Origin: Bacillota bacterium
GTDB lineage: Bacteria; Bacillota; Clostridia; DSM-8532
Assembly: GCA_022702935.2 (NCBI GenBank)
Contig: JAKIML020000075.1
Location: 41,060 to 93,025, forward strand
Direction of reading: 5' to 3'
DNA length: 51,966 nt
A model generated the notes under the pieces. That model ran no database searches, was not told the origin of the DNA, and was given only the letters and a program-made list of their open reading frames with translations. A program made the position numbers and the translations under genes. The stretch's first letter is position 1, and every line of letters begins with the position of its first letter. Of this stretch, positions 7,814 to 15,858 are shown piece by piece.

Positions 7814-8746
7814 TCATATTAGGTTGAAATATTTAAAAATATCAACGCACTGGTTCATTAAGGCATTGATCTTCTCCAGGGTCGGAGGGTTCAGCCATAA
7901 TGGGAAGCCGCAGCAGGCCACTGCCGCTGTTGCAGATGCAAAGCGCACAATCTCAGCGTCGGACATTCCCTGCAATAAGGCATGGACCGTACCGGCCTTG
8001 AAAGAGTCGCCTGCGCCCAGGGTGCTGACCACCTCTACCGTGTAGGGAGTAAAATGCCGAATATTTTCGCCTTTTCGCCCGTAGAGCACATCCCTGGCAC
8101 CGAAGGTAAAGATGACCAGACCCTCGCTGGCCTGGGTGTATTTCTCGAATAAGGCTTCAATGTCCTCATGGGGATAATTGCTTTTGAGAAACTCATTGGA
8201 TACCACATTGACTTCCGAATATCCATGAAGGAGGCTGTCGTACTTGCAATCAATGGTCACGTATTTTTTACCGTGTTTTCTACAGTATTGCGCCACTAAT
8301 TCCGAAGCTTCTCCGAAAAAAGGATCCAGCCCCACCACCCGGGCAGCCTTTATGTCGTCCTCACAGGGCATATTCCACCGTTTCTCACCGCTGGCGAAAT
8401 ATCGGGCAAAGGTGCCAAAGCAGGTCCGGGTATTCCTGTCAATAAAGACCATATCCTCAAGACCGTCATAATCCTTGTCATAGGTGAGCCTTGAGATATC
8501 AACATCAATGGGCTCGAAAAAGGCCTTGATCCTGTCATAGGTATATATGCCCATATGGTTTCCGTCCATTTTTATTTTGGCGCCCAAACTTGCAAGGACC
8601 CTGGCACAGCTTCCTGTTTCGCCGCCGGGGAAGCGATGAGCCTGAGCGATCTCCGCATAGGTATCGGGCTCAGGAAAGCTGTCTTTCAGCAAATAGCTGT
8701 TGGTGATAAGAATCATGCCATAGAGGTAAACATCGTAAGCGTTCAT
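7814..8746 (-). CDS. PfkB-family carbohydrate kinase
   Basis: A 310-residue ribokinase-family sugar kinase. The N-terminal part carries the GGETGSCARVLASLGAKIKM substrate-side motif and the C-terminal part the catalytic GAGDSFKAG motif, whose Asp is the general base and whose glycines form the anion hole. The middle has DPFFGEASELV and NEFLKSNYPHED typical of the family. The sugar substrate cannot be predicted. The ATG at 8746 is chosen because a G-rich site (GGGGGG) lies eight bases upstream, while the longer frame from 8761 would start inside it. It is followed by the GyrI-like gene and preceded by a shikimate-kinase-like gene, all in the same direction. Confidence 0.87.
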   Translation of the reverse strand: MNAYDVYLYGMILITNSYLLKDSFPEPDTYAEIAQAHRFPGGETGSCARVLASLGAKIKMDGNHMGIYTYDRIKAFFEPIDVDISRLTYDKDYDGLEDMVFIDRNTRTCFGTFARYFASGEKRWNMPCEDDIKAARVVGLDPFFGEASELVAQYCRKHGKKYVTIDCKYDSLLHGYSEVNVVSNEFLKSNYPHEDIEALFEKYTQASEGLVIFTFGARDVLYGRKGENIRHFTPYTVEVVSTLGAGDSFKAGTVHALLQGMSDAEIVRFASATAAVACCGFPLWLNPPTLEKINALMNQCVDIFKYFNLI

Positions 8747-8800
8747 GCCTATTCCCCCCAAAACTCAAGGTAGTGTATTTGTTATAGCTCATATACAGCA

Positions 8801-9301
8801 CTATGCCCGGGTAAGCCTCCGGACAATGTCATCCACGCATTGTTCCAGGTTTTTACCGGTGCAATGAATGACCATATCGGCATAATGCTGATAAAGGGGA
8901 AGCCTTTCATCATAAAGCTGCTTTAAGGTTGTTCCCGGACTCATGACAATGCCCCTGGTGGTGATATTCCTAAGCCGTCGCTGAATCTCATTAAAGGGGA
9001 CATGAAGATAGAGGATGCATCCGTTTTTCTTCAGGTGCATCATGGCCTTCTCTGAATAAACGGCACTGCCGCCGGTAGAGATTACGCTGTTCTCCAGCTC
9101 AAGGCCTGACAAGGTTTCTTCCTCTATGGCTGAGAAAGCTTTAAGCCCCTTCTTTTGAATGATGTCCTGCAGCCGCTTACCGTGCGCTCTTTGAATGAGC
9201 AGATCGGTATCCACAAAGTCCATTCCCAATGCCTTTGCCAGCACTACGCCCAGGGTGCTCTTTCCCGAGGCCGGCATTCCGATAAGTACGATATTCTTCA
9301 T
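8801..9301 (-). CDS. Shikimate kinase-like P-loop kinase
   Basis: A 166-residue protein, the usual shikimate kinase size. The Walker A motif is GMPASGKST (residues 8-16). The FVDTD motif, an STGGS loop, a lid arginine in TTRGIV and the late arginine in DERLPLY are all present. Two positions differ from canonical AroK/AroL: the segment that normally reads GFR..E and supplies a shikimate-binding arginine reads AFSAIEE here, and the GGG of the substrate loop is GGS. Known family members phosphorylate shikimate in chorismate synthesis; the missing arginine leaves the substrate open. No other aro gene is nearby. Confidence 0.8.
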   Translation of the reverse strand: MKNIVLIGMPASGKSTLGVVLAKALGMDFVDTDLLIQRAHGKRLQDIIQKKGLKAFSAIEEETLSGLELENSVISTGGSAVYSEKAMMHLKKNGCILYLHVPFNEIQRRLRNITTRGIVMSPGTTLKQLYDERLPLYQHYADMVIHCTGKNLEQCVDDIVRRLTRA

Positions 9302-9343
9302 AATGTCCCCTCATTGTATGGGTAACGGTGGAAGGCTTTTACC

Positions 9344-9730
9344 TCATACGGTTATTTCAATCATATTATTGTCAGCATCCTGTATGCAGCTTTCGTAATA
9401 GCCGTCACCTGTGCGGCAGGGCTCCCTGACCACCTTAAAACCCTTTTGCCGTGCTTTTTCAGTGAGTTCGTCCACGGCCTTCTCGCTTCCTACCGAAAAA
9501 GCCACATGGCTGTATCCCCAGTATTGCTCATTCAAGGGAGCCTTCTCTGAACGGTCGGGGATTTGCATCAGCTCTAATCGGGCACCGTCCTCAAAGGTCA
9601 GGAAGTAGGAATGGAAATTGGTTTTGGGGTTCACATACTTATTGCCCGGCATTCCGCCGAAGAATTCCACAAAAAAGTCCTTGGCGGATTCCAGGTCACT
9701 GGTCCAAAGGGCTATGTGCTCAATTCTCAT
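9344..9730 (-). CDS. VOC-family (glyoxalase I-like) metalloprotein
   Basis: A 128-residue vicinal-oxygen-chelate protein with two beta-alpha-beta-beta-beta modules. Candidate metal ligands are His in RIEHIALW, Glu in RLELMQ, His in GYSHVAFSV and Glu in NMIEITV, the order found in glyoxalase I. The VKVVREP-type strand and the GDGYYESCIQDADNN loop are characteristic. Whether it detoxifies methylglyoxal or does another reaction is not visible. The ATG at 9730 is chosen because GAGGA lies ten bases upstream; the frame to 9757 has no ribosome binding site. Confidence 0.88.
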   Translation of the reverse strand: MRIEHIALWTSDLESAKDFFVEFFGGMPGNKYVNPKTNFHSYFLTFEDGARLELMQIPDRSEKAPLNEQYWGYSHVAFSVGSEKAVDELTEKARQKGFKVVREPCRTGDGYYESCIQDADNNMIEITV

Positions 9731-9862
9731 AATAAATAAATCCTCACTTTCAAACATTTGATTATTCAGGCAGTTTCTTTATTCTCCTGCAAGATTGATC
9801 TGCCAAAGGAGCAGAGTAATCCCTGATCATGGCAGACAGGTGCAATGATAAGAAGTTCATCA

Positions 9863-10489
9863 TTAAGGCTGGCTGTTTACCCTGGCAACTGCGCGGATTA
9901 AAGAGGCGTCCGCCCTGATCTTAAGGGGGAACATAAAAAGCTCTACCGGGGATTTATCCACCAATAAGCCCAGGTTCCGGAGATTCTCTGCAATAAAGAT
10001 GCCGTGCTTAAACAGGCGCTTATGAATGTCAAAGGGATAGTGATCGGGGGACGGGGCATCCAGACCTATGAGCTTCACCCCTCTGTCAATGAGGCATCCT
10101 GCTGTATGGGGCGCCAGCACGGGGTGATCCGAATAGTATTCGGAGGTTCCGTACCGTTCTTCCCAGCCTGTATAGAATAAAACCATGTCGTCTTGCTGAA
10201 TTGCCGATACCTGGCTGTGGGTCAGTGCAATAACCGACTGACCCCTCACATCAAGGACTATGCCCCTTCCGCAGAATTGATCCACGGGATAGTCCCCCAT
10301 ATGGAGCGGGTGATCGGCCATGTGCATGGGAGAATCCACATGGGTTCCCACGTGCATGCCCGTGCTCAGATTGAAATTATTATAGTGGTCGGCGGCCAGG
10401 AATTTGTCCTGACGTAGGACCACTTCTGTATCGCCGGGATAGACGCGCATATTGTGGGTGATATCATAGCTTAAGTCGATATAAACCAT
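9863..10489 (-). CDS. Cyclase-family metal-dependent hydrolase (kynurenine formamidase-like)
   Basis: A 208-residue member of the cyclase family (PF04199). The hallmark metal motif HVGTHVDSPMH (HxGTHxDxPxH) is near residue 47, and LIGLDAPSPDHYPFDIHK matches the second conserved block. Family members hydrolyse amide or cyclic bonds, for instance N-formylkynurenine, with zinc or manganese. The substrate here is unknown and no tryptophan catabolic genes are nearby. AGGAG lies nine bases before the ATG at 10489. It starts six bases after the upstream ANT(6)-like gene ends, so the two are co-transcribed. Confidence 0.88.
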   Translation of the reverse strand: MVYIDLSYDITHNMRVYPGDTEVVLRQDKFLAADHYNNFNLSTGMHVGTHVDSPMHMADHPLHMGDYPVDQFCGRGIVLDVRGQSVIALTHSQVSAIQQDDMVLFYTGWEERYGTSEYYSDHPVLAPHTAGCLIDRGVKLIGLDAPSPDHYPFDIHKRLFKHGIFIAENLRNLGLLVDKSPVELFMFPLKIRADASLIRAVARVNSQP

Positions 10490-10495
10490 CAATGA

Positions 10496-11368
10496 CTACT
10501 CCTTTGCATTGGAGACGGCACGCATCCGGCTCAGATAAGCCAGCATGTTGGTGTCCTCCTCCAGGTTGTAGGTAAAGCCCAGCGCGTCGGCTACGGGCTG
10601 CGCTACAGTTCTGAATAAGCGGCATGCGGTAAATATGGCGTCCCAGAGGTTGTCATAATTGCTGTCCGAATAGGTTCGGGCATACATTTGATAAAGTTCA
10701 GGGGGCAGATATTTTTTATAGTATTTTCCCTGCATGCCCACCGAGACCGAAAAGTCGGTGTTGATGCCGATATACCAATCCAGCATCTTGTCAAGCATGG
10801 GTCGAACAATGACATGGTACATCCACATGGTATAGGGCAGTTGATCCCTTACAATCCCTTTGGCCACATTATTCAGGCACCACCAGAATTCGTTGCAGCA
10901 GCCCCGATATTGGGGTTGCTGGGGCTTTTTCACCCAATAGTTGCTGTCATTGGAAGGCGGGATCTCCGGCAGACAATTATCCTTGTCCAGGAGGGGGACG
11001 GTCAGACTGTCTTCCAGATATCTCTCGGGCAGGGTTTCAAGGGTCACAAGGGTCAGATCCATGCGGTTTCCATCCTTAAAGAGCATGAGCCAGGCATAGG
11101 AGCGGCTGAAGTCGGCATTGATGCCCCAGCCAAAATCATTGTTGTCCGGCTCCTGGACAATGAGGGGCTCGCCAAAGACCTTAAGCCAGGTTCGGTCATT
11201 AAGGAATGAGCCGGTTTCGGTCACCACATAGACAATATCATAATCCTGGTAGGGGTCCTTCTGAACCTTGGGGTTAGCTCTGGAGCCGTTCATAAAGACC
11301 GCCCTTATTCGGTCATCCTCCCGGGCCACTTGAAGAATCAGCGCCATCATTTCCTGCTCGGTTCTCAT
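10496..11368 (-). CDS. Aminoglycoside 6-adenylyltransferase-like nucleotidyltransferase
   Basis: A 290-residue protein of the AadE/ANT(6) family, of normal length. The nucleotidyltransferase signature is FMNGSRANP followed by DYDIVYVV, whose aspartates bind metal. The typical family segments DLTLVTLETLPERYL, KPQQPQYRGCCNEFWWCLNNVAKG and LPYTMWMYHVIVRPMLDKMLDWYIG are all present. Characterised members adenylylate streptomycin. Chromosomal relatives in Clostridia are common and their natural substrate is uncertain, so resistance should not be assumed. AAGGAG lies eight bases before the ATG. It sits between the shortened GrpB gene and the cyclase gene in one minus-strand run. Confidence 0.88.
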   Translation of the reverse strand: MRTEQEMMALILQVAREDDRIRAVFMNGSRANPKVQKDPYQDYDIVYVVTETGSFLNDRTWLKVFGEPLIVQEPDNNDFGWGINADFSRSYAWLMLFKDGNRMDLTLVTLETLPERYLEDSLTVPLLDKDNCLPEIPPSNDSNYWVKKPQQPQYRGCCNEFWWCLNNVAKGIVRDQLPYTMWMYHVIVRPMLDKMLDWYIGINTDFSVSVGMQGKYYKKYLPPELYQMYARTYSDSNYDNLWDAIFTACRLFRTVAQPVADALGFTYNLEEDTNMLAYLSRMRAVSNAKE

Positions 11369-11379
11369 CCTATCACTCC

Positions 11380-11778
11380 TTATCCTTCAGGTTTATAGCG
11401 TTTCGGAAACTCCTGGCGTGCCAGCTTTGTATAGTGGGCAATAAACTCGGTTTTGGCATGGGTATAGTTTAAATGAGGCTCCGTTTGAAAGGACATAAGG
11501 GTCCATCCCCCGTCTGTCAGGCGTTGTTTAAGCTCCTCAATATCACAGGTATGGGGAACCTCCAGCAGAATATCAACAATGGGCTTTGCCACAAGCCCCT
11601 CCACCATGCTGCTTCCAATGGGATTTATACGGGCGATGTTTTCCTGTCCCACCCAGTGGAAAATCTCATCCTTCTGGGCCAGATACCATTCCCTATGCTG
11701 TGGGTTATGGGCCTTTAGGATAATGGGGAAGAGCTGCCACAGCTCCTCCAGGGACATCTCAGACAAGGGCTTTTTCAT
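11380..11778 (-). CDS. GrpB-family protein with an internal in-frame deletion
   Basis: A 132-residue protein that opens like the GrpB (UPF0157) nucleotidyltransferase-fold family: LWQLFPIILKAHN, then IARINPIGSSMVEGLVAKPIVDILLEV. It ends with the family's C-terminal helix YTHAKTEFIAHYTKLAR. GrpB proteins are usually about 170-180 residues. The part between these blocks, which normally holds the FHLHV strand and the region after it, is missing here, so the protein jumps from LMSFQTEPHLN to the last helix. Either it is a shortened working variant or a decaying gene that kept its frame. A possible ribosome binding site AAAGGA precedes the ATG. Confidence 0.72.
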   Translation of the reverse strand: MKKPLSEMSLEELWQLFPIILKAHNPQHREWYLAQKDEIFHWVGQENIARINPIGSSMVEGLVAKPIVDILLEVPHTCDIEELKQRLTDGGWTLMSFQTEPHLNYTHAKTEFIAHYTKLARQEFPKRYKPEG

Positions 11779-11813
11779 AAACCGATCCTTTCAGCCTTAG
11801 CATTCTTCACAGG

Positions 11814-12230
11814 CTATTCCCCGATAATCTTGATAAGCACCCGCTTATCCCTTTTTCCGTCGTACTCGCCGTAAAAAATCTGTTCCCAGGTTCCGAAGTC
11901 CAGTTTTCCATTGGTAACGGCCACCACCACTTCCCGGCCCATAATCTGGCGCTTCAAATGGGCGTCGGCATTGTCCTCAAAGCCATTGTGGGCGTATTGG
12001 GAATGGGGCTTTTCCGGGGCCAGCTTTTCAAGCCACTTTTCAAAATCGGCATGAAGCCCGGACTCGTCGTCGTTAATAAATACGCTGGCGGTGATATTCA
12101 TGGCGTTGACCAAAACCAGACCCTCTTTTATGCCGCTTTCTCTTAGACATTTTTCTACTTCACCGGTAATATTGATGTAAGCCCTGCGGGTAGGTGTATG
12201 AATGGTAAGCTCTTTTCTGTAGGATTTCAT
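11814..12230 (-). CDS. YjbQ/UPF0047-family protein
   Basis: A 138-residue protein of the secondary thiamine-phosphate synthase YjbQ family. The order is [34 protein letters not shown], a long loop, then the conserved [29 protein letters not shown] region (GKLxLGxWQ type) and the final RKVLIKIIG-like strand. Some members can complement thiamine-phosphate synthase loss, but the physiological role is unclear. The ATG at 12230 is taken because AAGGAAG lies nine bases upstream; the GTG at 12239 would touch that site. It is the first gene of the minus-strand run. Confidence 0.88.
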   Translation of the reverse strand: MKSYRKELTIHTPTRRAYINITGEVEKCLRESGIKEGLVLVNAMNITASVFINDDESGLHADFEKWLEKLAPEKPHSQYAHNGFEDNADAHLKRQIMGREVVVAVTNGKLDFGTWEQIFYGEYDGKRDKRVLIKIIGE

Positions 12231-12276
12231 GCTTATCACTTCCTTCTAAAAGGGATATTGTGCTGTGAATAGTTTT

Positions 12277-12305
12277 ATTTTAAACATATTTTCACCCACT
12301 GAAAA
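12277..12305 (-). promoter_or_regulatory. Probable promoter of the minus-strand metabolic gene run
   Basis: On the minus strand TTTTCA (plus 12300-12305) and TAAAAT (plus 12277-12282) are 17 bases apart, about 45 bases before the yjbQ start. The -35 box is only partly consensus. Confidence 0.4.
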
Positions 12306-12403
12306 GGGCGGACAAAGGAACAGGAAAACCTAAAAATATGATAGATGTCTAATGAAAAATAAAAAATTTGTCGATAAGTATACCGAATATTCCGTTTTTA
12401 TTA

Positions 12404-12409
12404 TATAAT
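12404..12409 (+). promoter_or_regulatory. -10 box before the c-di-GMP gene
   Basis: A perfect TATAAT lies 48 bases before the start codon. No good -35 is seen 16-18 bases upstream. The leader between them contains ACCGGAG twice (in TTGACCGGAG and TCAACCGGAGG), the second copy overlapping the ribosome binding site. No c-di-GMP riboswitch (GEMM) consensus is visible. Confidence 0.35.
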
Positions 12410-12456
12410 TTACGTGTTGACCGGAGCCTTTCTCAACCGGAGGGATAGGTAATAAA

Positions 12457-15400
12457 ATGGGATTTTTACGAAAGAAAAAAACAGTTAAGTTTAATGCATT
12501 AAATTGGATGCTTTCTTTTGCCGCTTTTGCAGGGCTGCTTGTGATAGCCCTGCTTCTTTTGATCGAAAATGAAAGCGGACGTCCCCTGGCCAATCCACTA
12601 TTGTTCATTATTCCGGTTATTCTCCTCTCCATCTTGTTTATTATCGGCTTCACGCGGCAATACAATGACTCCAGACAAAAGGAAAGAGCCATATCCGAGC
12701 TTACCCAGTCTATTTCAAAGGTCGAGGGCGAAGCTGCAGCCAGCATGCTCACCGAGCACCTGGAGGAGGCCGACATTCAGTCCATATCAGCCATACTCAA
12801 TCATTCTCTGGAAAGCCTCAATGAAAAAAATAACAAGCTTAAGGCCGAGATGGAGCGAAACGAACGCCTGTCCGAGAATATTTCGGAGTTCTACAGGCAG
12901 ATGCGTACCCTCAGGGAAGCCGACCTGAAATTCGATTTCTTTGAATACGATATCAAGCAGGAAAGCTTTTCGTTCATCTCCGGCATGATTACAGCCGCCT
13001 TATGCGGCGATGCTGAATCCAACGAGATTGAAGCCCGCAGGCTCTTTGAGGATTACAACGCCAATGTGCATCTGGAGGACTTTATTAAGCAGGCTCAAAA
13101 GAGTCTTTGGGAAGATACGCCCTTTTGCCTGGAATGCAGCTTCGCGAACCAAAGCAAAAGGCTTTGGTTCAGGTTCTGGGGTCAGCCCAATAAAGACAAA
13201 ACCCGCATTACCGGCGCCATCACCGATATCACCCGTGAAATGGATGAAAGGAATATCGAAAAAGAGCGCGCCATCCGAGACAATATTACAGGCTTCTATA
13301 ACCGCAACGCACTGTCCGAGGTGGCCGGCAAGGCCATTGCTGAATGCAAGCCTGGAGAAAGCGTTGTCTTTGTCTATATCGGTCTTACAGGATATCAGGA
13401 GTTCCAGGAGCGTTTCGGTATGGTCTCGGGGAATACCTATATCCGTGAGTGTGCCGAGGTCTTCAAGAAATTTCTCCAAGATTCCATCATCCCCTTCAGA
13501 TGGTGGGGTTCCGACTTCCTGGCCTTGATTAAAGGCATCAAGGATATCGAGTACTTCAGAAAAGAAGCCATATCGGCCATCAGCAAGGTGGAAAAGTATA
13601 TTGGCGATGTGGACGGTATCGCCGTCACCTTCCCGCTTGCAGTGGGATATGCCGTATCGGGTATTCATGGGGATACCCCGGCCGAGCTTTTGGAATATGC
13701 CTCCTTTGCTGAGCATGAAGCCCTGCGGGAAGTGGCCATGAGCCCCAACGAGTTTAACCGGGAACGGTATGATGAAGCCCGCAGAGCCTCTCTGCGGCGT
13801 ACCTTCATTAAGGATATTCTGGATCGCAACCAGCTCTATGTGGTTTTCCAGCCCATTGTCTCGTTGAGAACGGGGGAACTCTTTGGCTTTGAAGCCCTGT
13901 CGCGCCCTGCCAATCCTATGTATCGCAGTATTCTGGAGCTGATTGATGACGCCGAGGCCTCGGGGCATTATGCCATCCTTGAAAAGCGGATGGTTTATAA
14001 TGCCCTGGACACTTATATGGATCGCCATGAGAAATTCAAGGATCACTATCTGTTTATTAATACCGCCCCCTATGCTACTTTGGACGAGATCGACTACAAC
14101 GATATTCGGGACAGGTACTTTGGGCATATGAAGGTGGTCTTTGAGGTCATAGAACGCAACCGCATGGATCCCGAGGAGATCAATCGCCGGAAATCCATTG
14201 TTACCAAGGCGGGAGCAAAGTTTGCCCTGGATGATTTTGGTTCCGGGTATTCCAACCATCTGGCCCTCCTTGCCCTTGAACCTGATATAATCAAGATTGA
14301 CAGGGAACTGGTGCGGGGCATTGACAGCGATCTCAGAAAACAGCACATGCTGGAGGATATCATCAGCTACGCCCGCTATCGAGGAACCCGCGTTTTGGCC
14401 GAAGGTGTGGAAACCAAGGAAGAACTGGAAACCCTTTGCCGCATGGGTATTGACTATGCTCAGGGCTATTATACGGGGCGGCCCAATGAAAACCTTCAGG
14501 AGCCCGATCCGAATATTCAGCAGTTTATCAAGGGAATCAGCCACAATAACCAGTTAACCATGAAACAGGTTTACATCATTATTGAGAAAGCGCTGGCTGT
14601 GAAGAGTGCTGAGCTTTCCCGGAACATGGCCATCACCACCTATTTGGTCATGAAAATGGGCAAGCGTCTGGGATATAAGAATGAGAAGCTGATTGGCCTT
14701 GTAATTACCACGCTGTTCCACGATATAGGCGCCCTCTATCCGGGCTGTGAAAAATGGAAGACCGGAGAATGTGAGGAAATATCGGGACACAGCCTGTACG
14801 GCTATTTCCTGTTGAAGGAGTTCCTGCCCTACAGCGAATATGTGGCCGTGGTTCTTTACCATCATATAAAGGCCAACACCCCTAAGCAAAGAGTGGACAG
14901 CATCGATATTCCCGACGAGAGCTATCTTTTGGCCCTGGCCGACGGCATGGCCGGGCTCATCATGACAGAGCCCCAGGAGGGTCTAAAGCAGCTTCTGCTG
15001 GATGAGCTGGCAAGCGCCAGATATAAGGAAGAGTATGCCGAGGTTATGAAGGACCTCATTGAGGGAGGTATTCTCAATGGGCTTGCCTCGGGGGATTACA
15101 GAGACAATCTTCTGGATTACATGCAGTCCTTGAAGCTTGGAAAGGCCGAGATAGAAAGCGTTTTAAGAACCTTTATCTATGGCATTACCTTCAGAAGCAA
15201 GTACTATTATGCCCATGCCAGAACCATGGAGTCCATGGTAAGCCTCATGTCCCGCATGACCAAGCAGAACTGGACCCTGGTAGAAAAGGCGCGCATTGCA
15301 GCACTGCTTTACAATATTGGCATGCTGACCACTGACGAGCATCTGCTTGAGGAAGCCCGAACACCCGAGGAGGAGCATCGTTTGTTTGGAGAAGCCCTGA

Positions 15401-15795
15401 ATCGGGTCAGCAGTATTGTTGAGGAAGCCGATCTTTTGGATATCATGGATATGTTCAATGGGGTCTCGGGCGAGAAGACTCCCTCGGAAAGCCGCATGCT
15501 CATGGGCAAGGATATCCTCAACGGTGCTTATATGCTCAATCTGGCCGACGTATTCTCTATTCTCATCGAAAAGCGCAGCCATCGCTCCGAGATGACCTGT
15601 CAGGAGGCCCTGGAGGAGATCAAGCGCAATATTGAGAAATATAAAGTCTATCGGCCTGTAACGGATATCATTGAGGACTTCATTGAAGATTTTGAGGCCC
15701 GGGTCAACTCCAACCGCTCTGATATGGAAAAACGGTATCAGAATGTGATATCCAATTTCGAAGCCTTTCAGGATTCCATTTCCGGTAATGGTTGA
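12457..15795 (+). CDS. Membrane-anchored GGDEF-EAL-HD multi-domain c-di-GMP protein
   Basis: A 1112-residue protein. Two transmembrane helices (about residues 17-37 and 46-65) lead into a coiled coil (70-150), a PAS-like region (155-265), a GGDEF domain (270-430), an EAL domain (445-690) and two HD-type domains (700-850 and 900-1070). The GGDEF signature reads WGSDF (350-354), so cyclase activity is probably lost. The EAL residues look complete: E479 in EAL, N535, E563, D592-D593, K613, E649, Q669, so it should hydrolyse c-di-GMP to pGpG. The first HD domain keeps LFHDIG (H755, D756), H778 and HH at 802-803 but lacks the GYP motif. The second reads LLYNIGML in place of HD and looks inactive. 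GGAGGGATAGGT precedes the ATG. The murL-murD2 genes follow in the same direction. Domain reading is confident; activity is inferred. Confidence 0.9.
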   Translation: MGFLRKKKTVKFNALNWMLSFAAFAGLLVIALLLLIENESGRPLANPLLFIIPVILLSILFIIGFTRQYNDSRQKERAISELTQSISKVEGEAAASMLTEHLEEADIQSISAILNHSLESLNEKNNKLKAEMERNERLSENISEFYRQMRTLREADLKFDFFEYDIKQESFSFISGMITAALCGDAESNEIEARRLFEDYNANVHLEDFIKQAQKSLWEDTPFCLECSFANQSKRLWFRFWGQPNKDKTRITGAITDITREMDERNIEKERAIRDNITGFYNRNALSEVAGKAIAECKPGESVVFVYIGLTGYQEFQERFGMVSGNTYIRECAEVFKKFLQDSIIPFRWWGSDFLALIKGIKDIEYFRKEAISAISKVEKYIGDVDGIAVTFPLAVGYAVSGIHGDTPAELLEYASFAEHEALREVAMSPNEFNRERYDEARRASLRRTFIKDILDRNQLYVVFQPIVSLRTGELFGFEALSRPANPMYRSILELIDDAEASGHYAILEKRMVYNALDTYMDRHEKFKDHYLFINTAPYATLDEIDYNDIRDRYFGHMKVVFEVIERNRMDPEEINRRKSIVTKAGAKFALDDFGSGYSNHLALLALEPDIIKIDRELVRGIDSDLRKQHMLEDIISYARYRGTRVLAEGVETKEELETLCRMGIDYAQGYYTGRPNENLQEPDPNIQQFIKGISHNNQLTMKQVYIIIEKALAVKSAELSRNMAITTYLVMKMGKRLGYKNEKLIGLVITTLFHDIGALYPGCEKWKTGECEEISGHSLYGYFLLKEFLPYSEYVAVVLYHHIKANTPKQRVDSIDIPDESYLLALADGMAGLIMTEPQEGLKQLLLDELASARYKEEYAEVMKDLIEGGILNGLASGDYRDNLLDYMQSLKLGKAEIESVLRTFIYGITFRSKYYYAHARTMESMVSLMSRMTKQNWTLVEKARIAALLYNIGMLTTDEHLLEEARTPEEEHRLFGEALNRVSSIVEEADLLDIMDMFNGVSGEKTPSESRMLMGKDILNGAYMLNLADVFSILIEKRSHRSEMTCQEALEEIKRNIEKYKVYRPVTDIIEDFIEDFEARVNSNRSDMEKRYQNVISNFEAFQDSISGNG

Positions 15796-15858
15796 TTAAC
15801 ACCCTTATATTACATATAATTGAAGGTTGTAAGGAGTTAATCCTGCCGGAGGTATAAT

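Noticed and set aside
10496-11368. Antibiotic-resistance island
   Set aside because: The ANT(6)-like gene has the same base composition and spacing as its neighbours, no mobile element is nearby, and relatives are common on chromosomes.
12370-12392. SigD-type (flagellar) promoter before the c-di-GMP gene
   Set aside because: ACCGAATAT resembles GCCGATAT but needs an insertion, and the upstream TAAA is 18 rather than 15 bases away.
12410-12456. c-di-GMP riboswitch in front of the GGDEF-EAL-HD gene
   Set aside because: The leader is only about 45 bases long and lacks GEMM core sequences; the two ACCGGAG copies are a direct repeat, not a fold.
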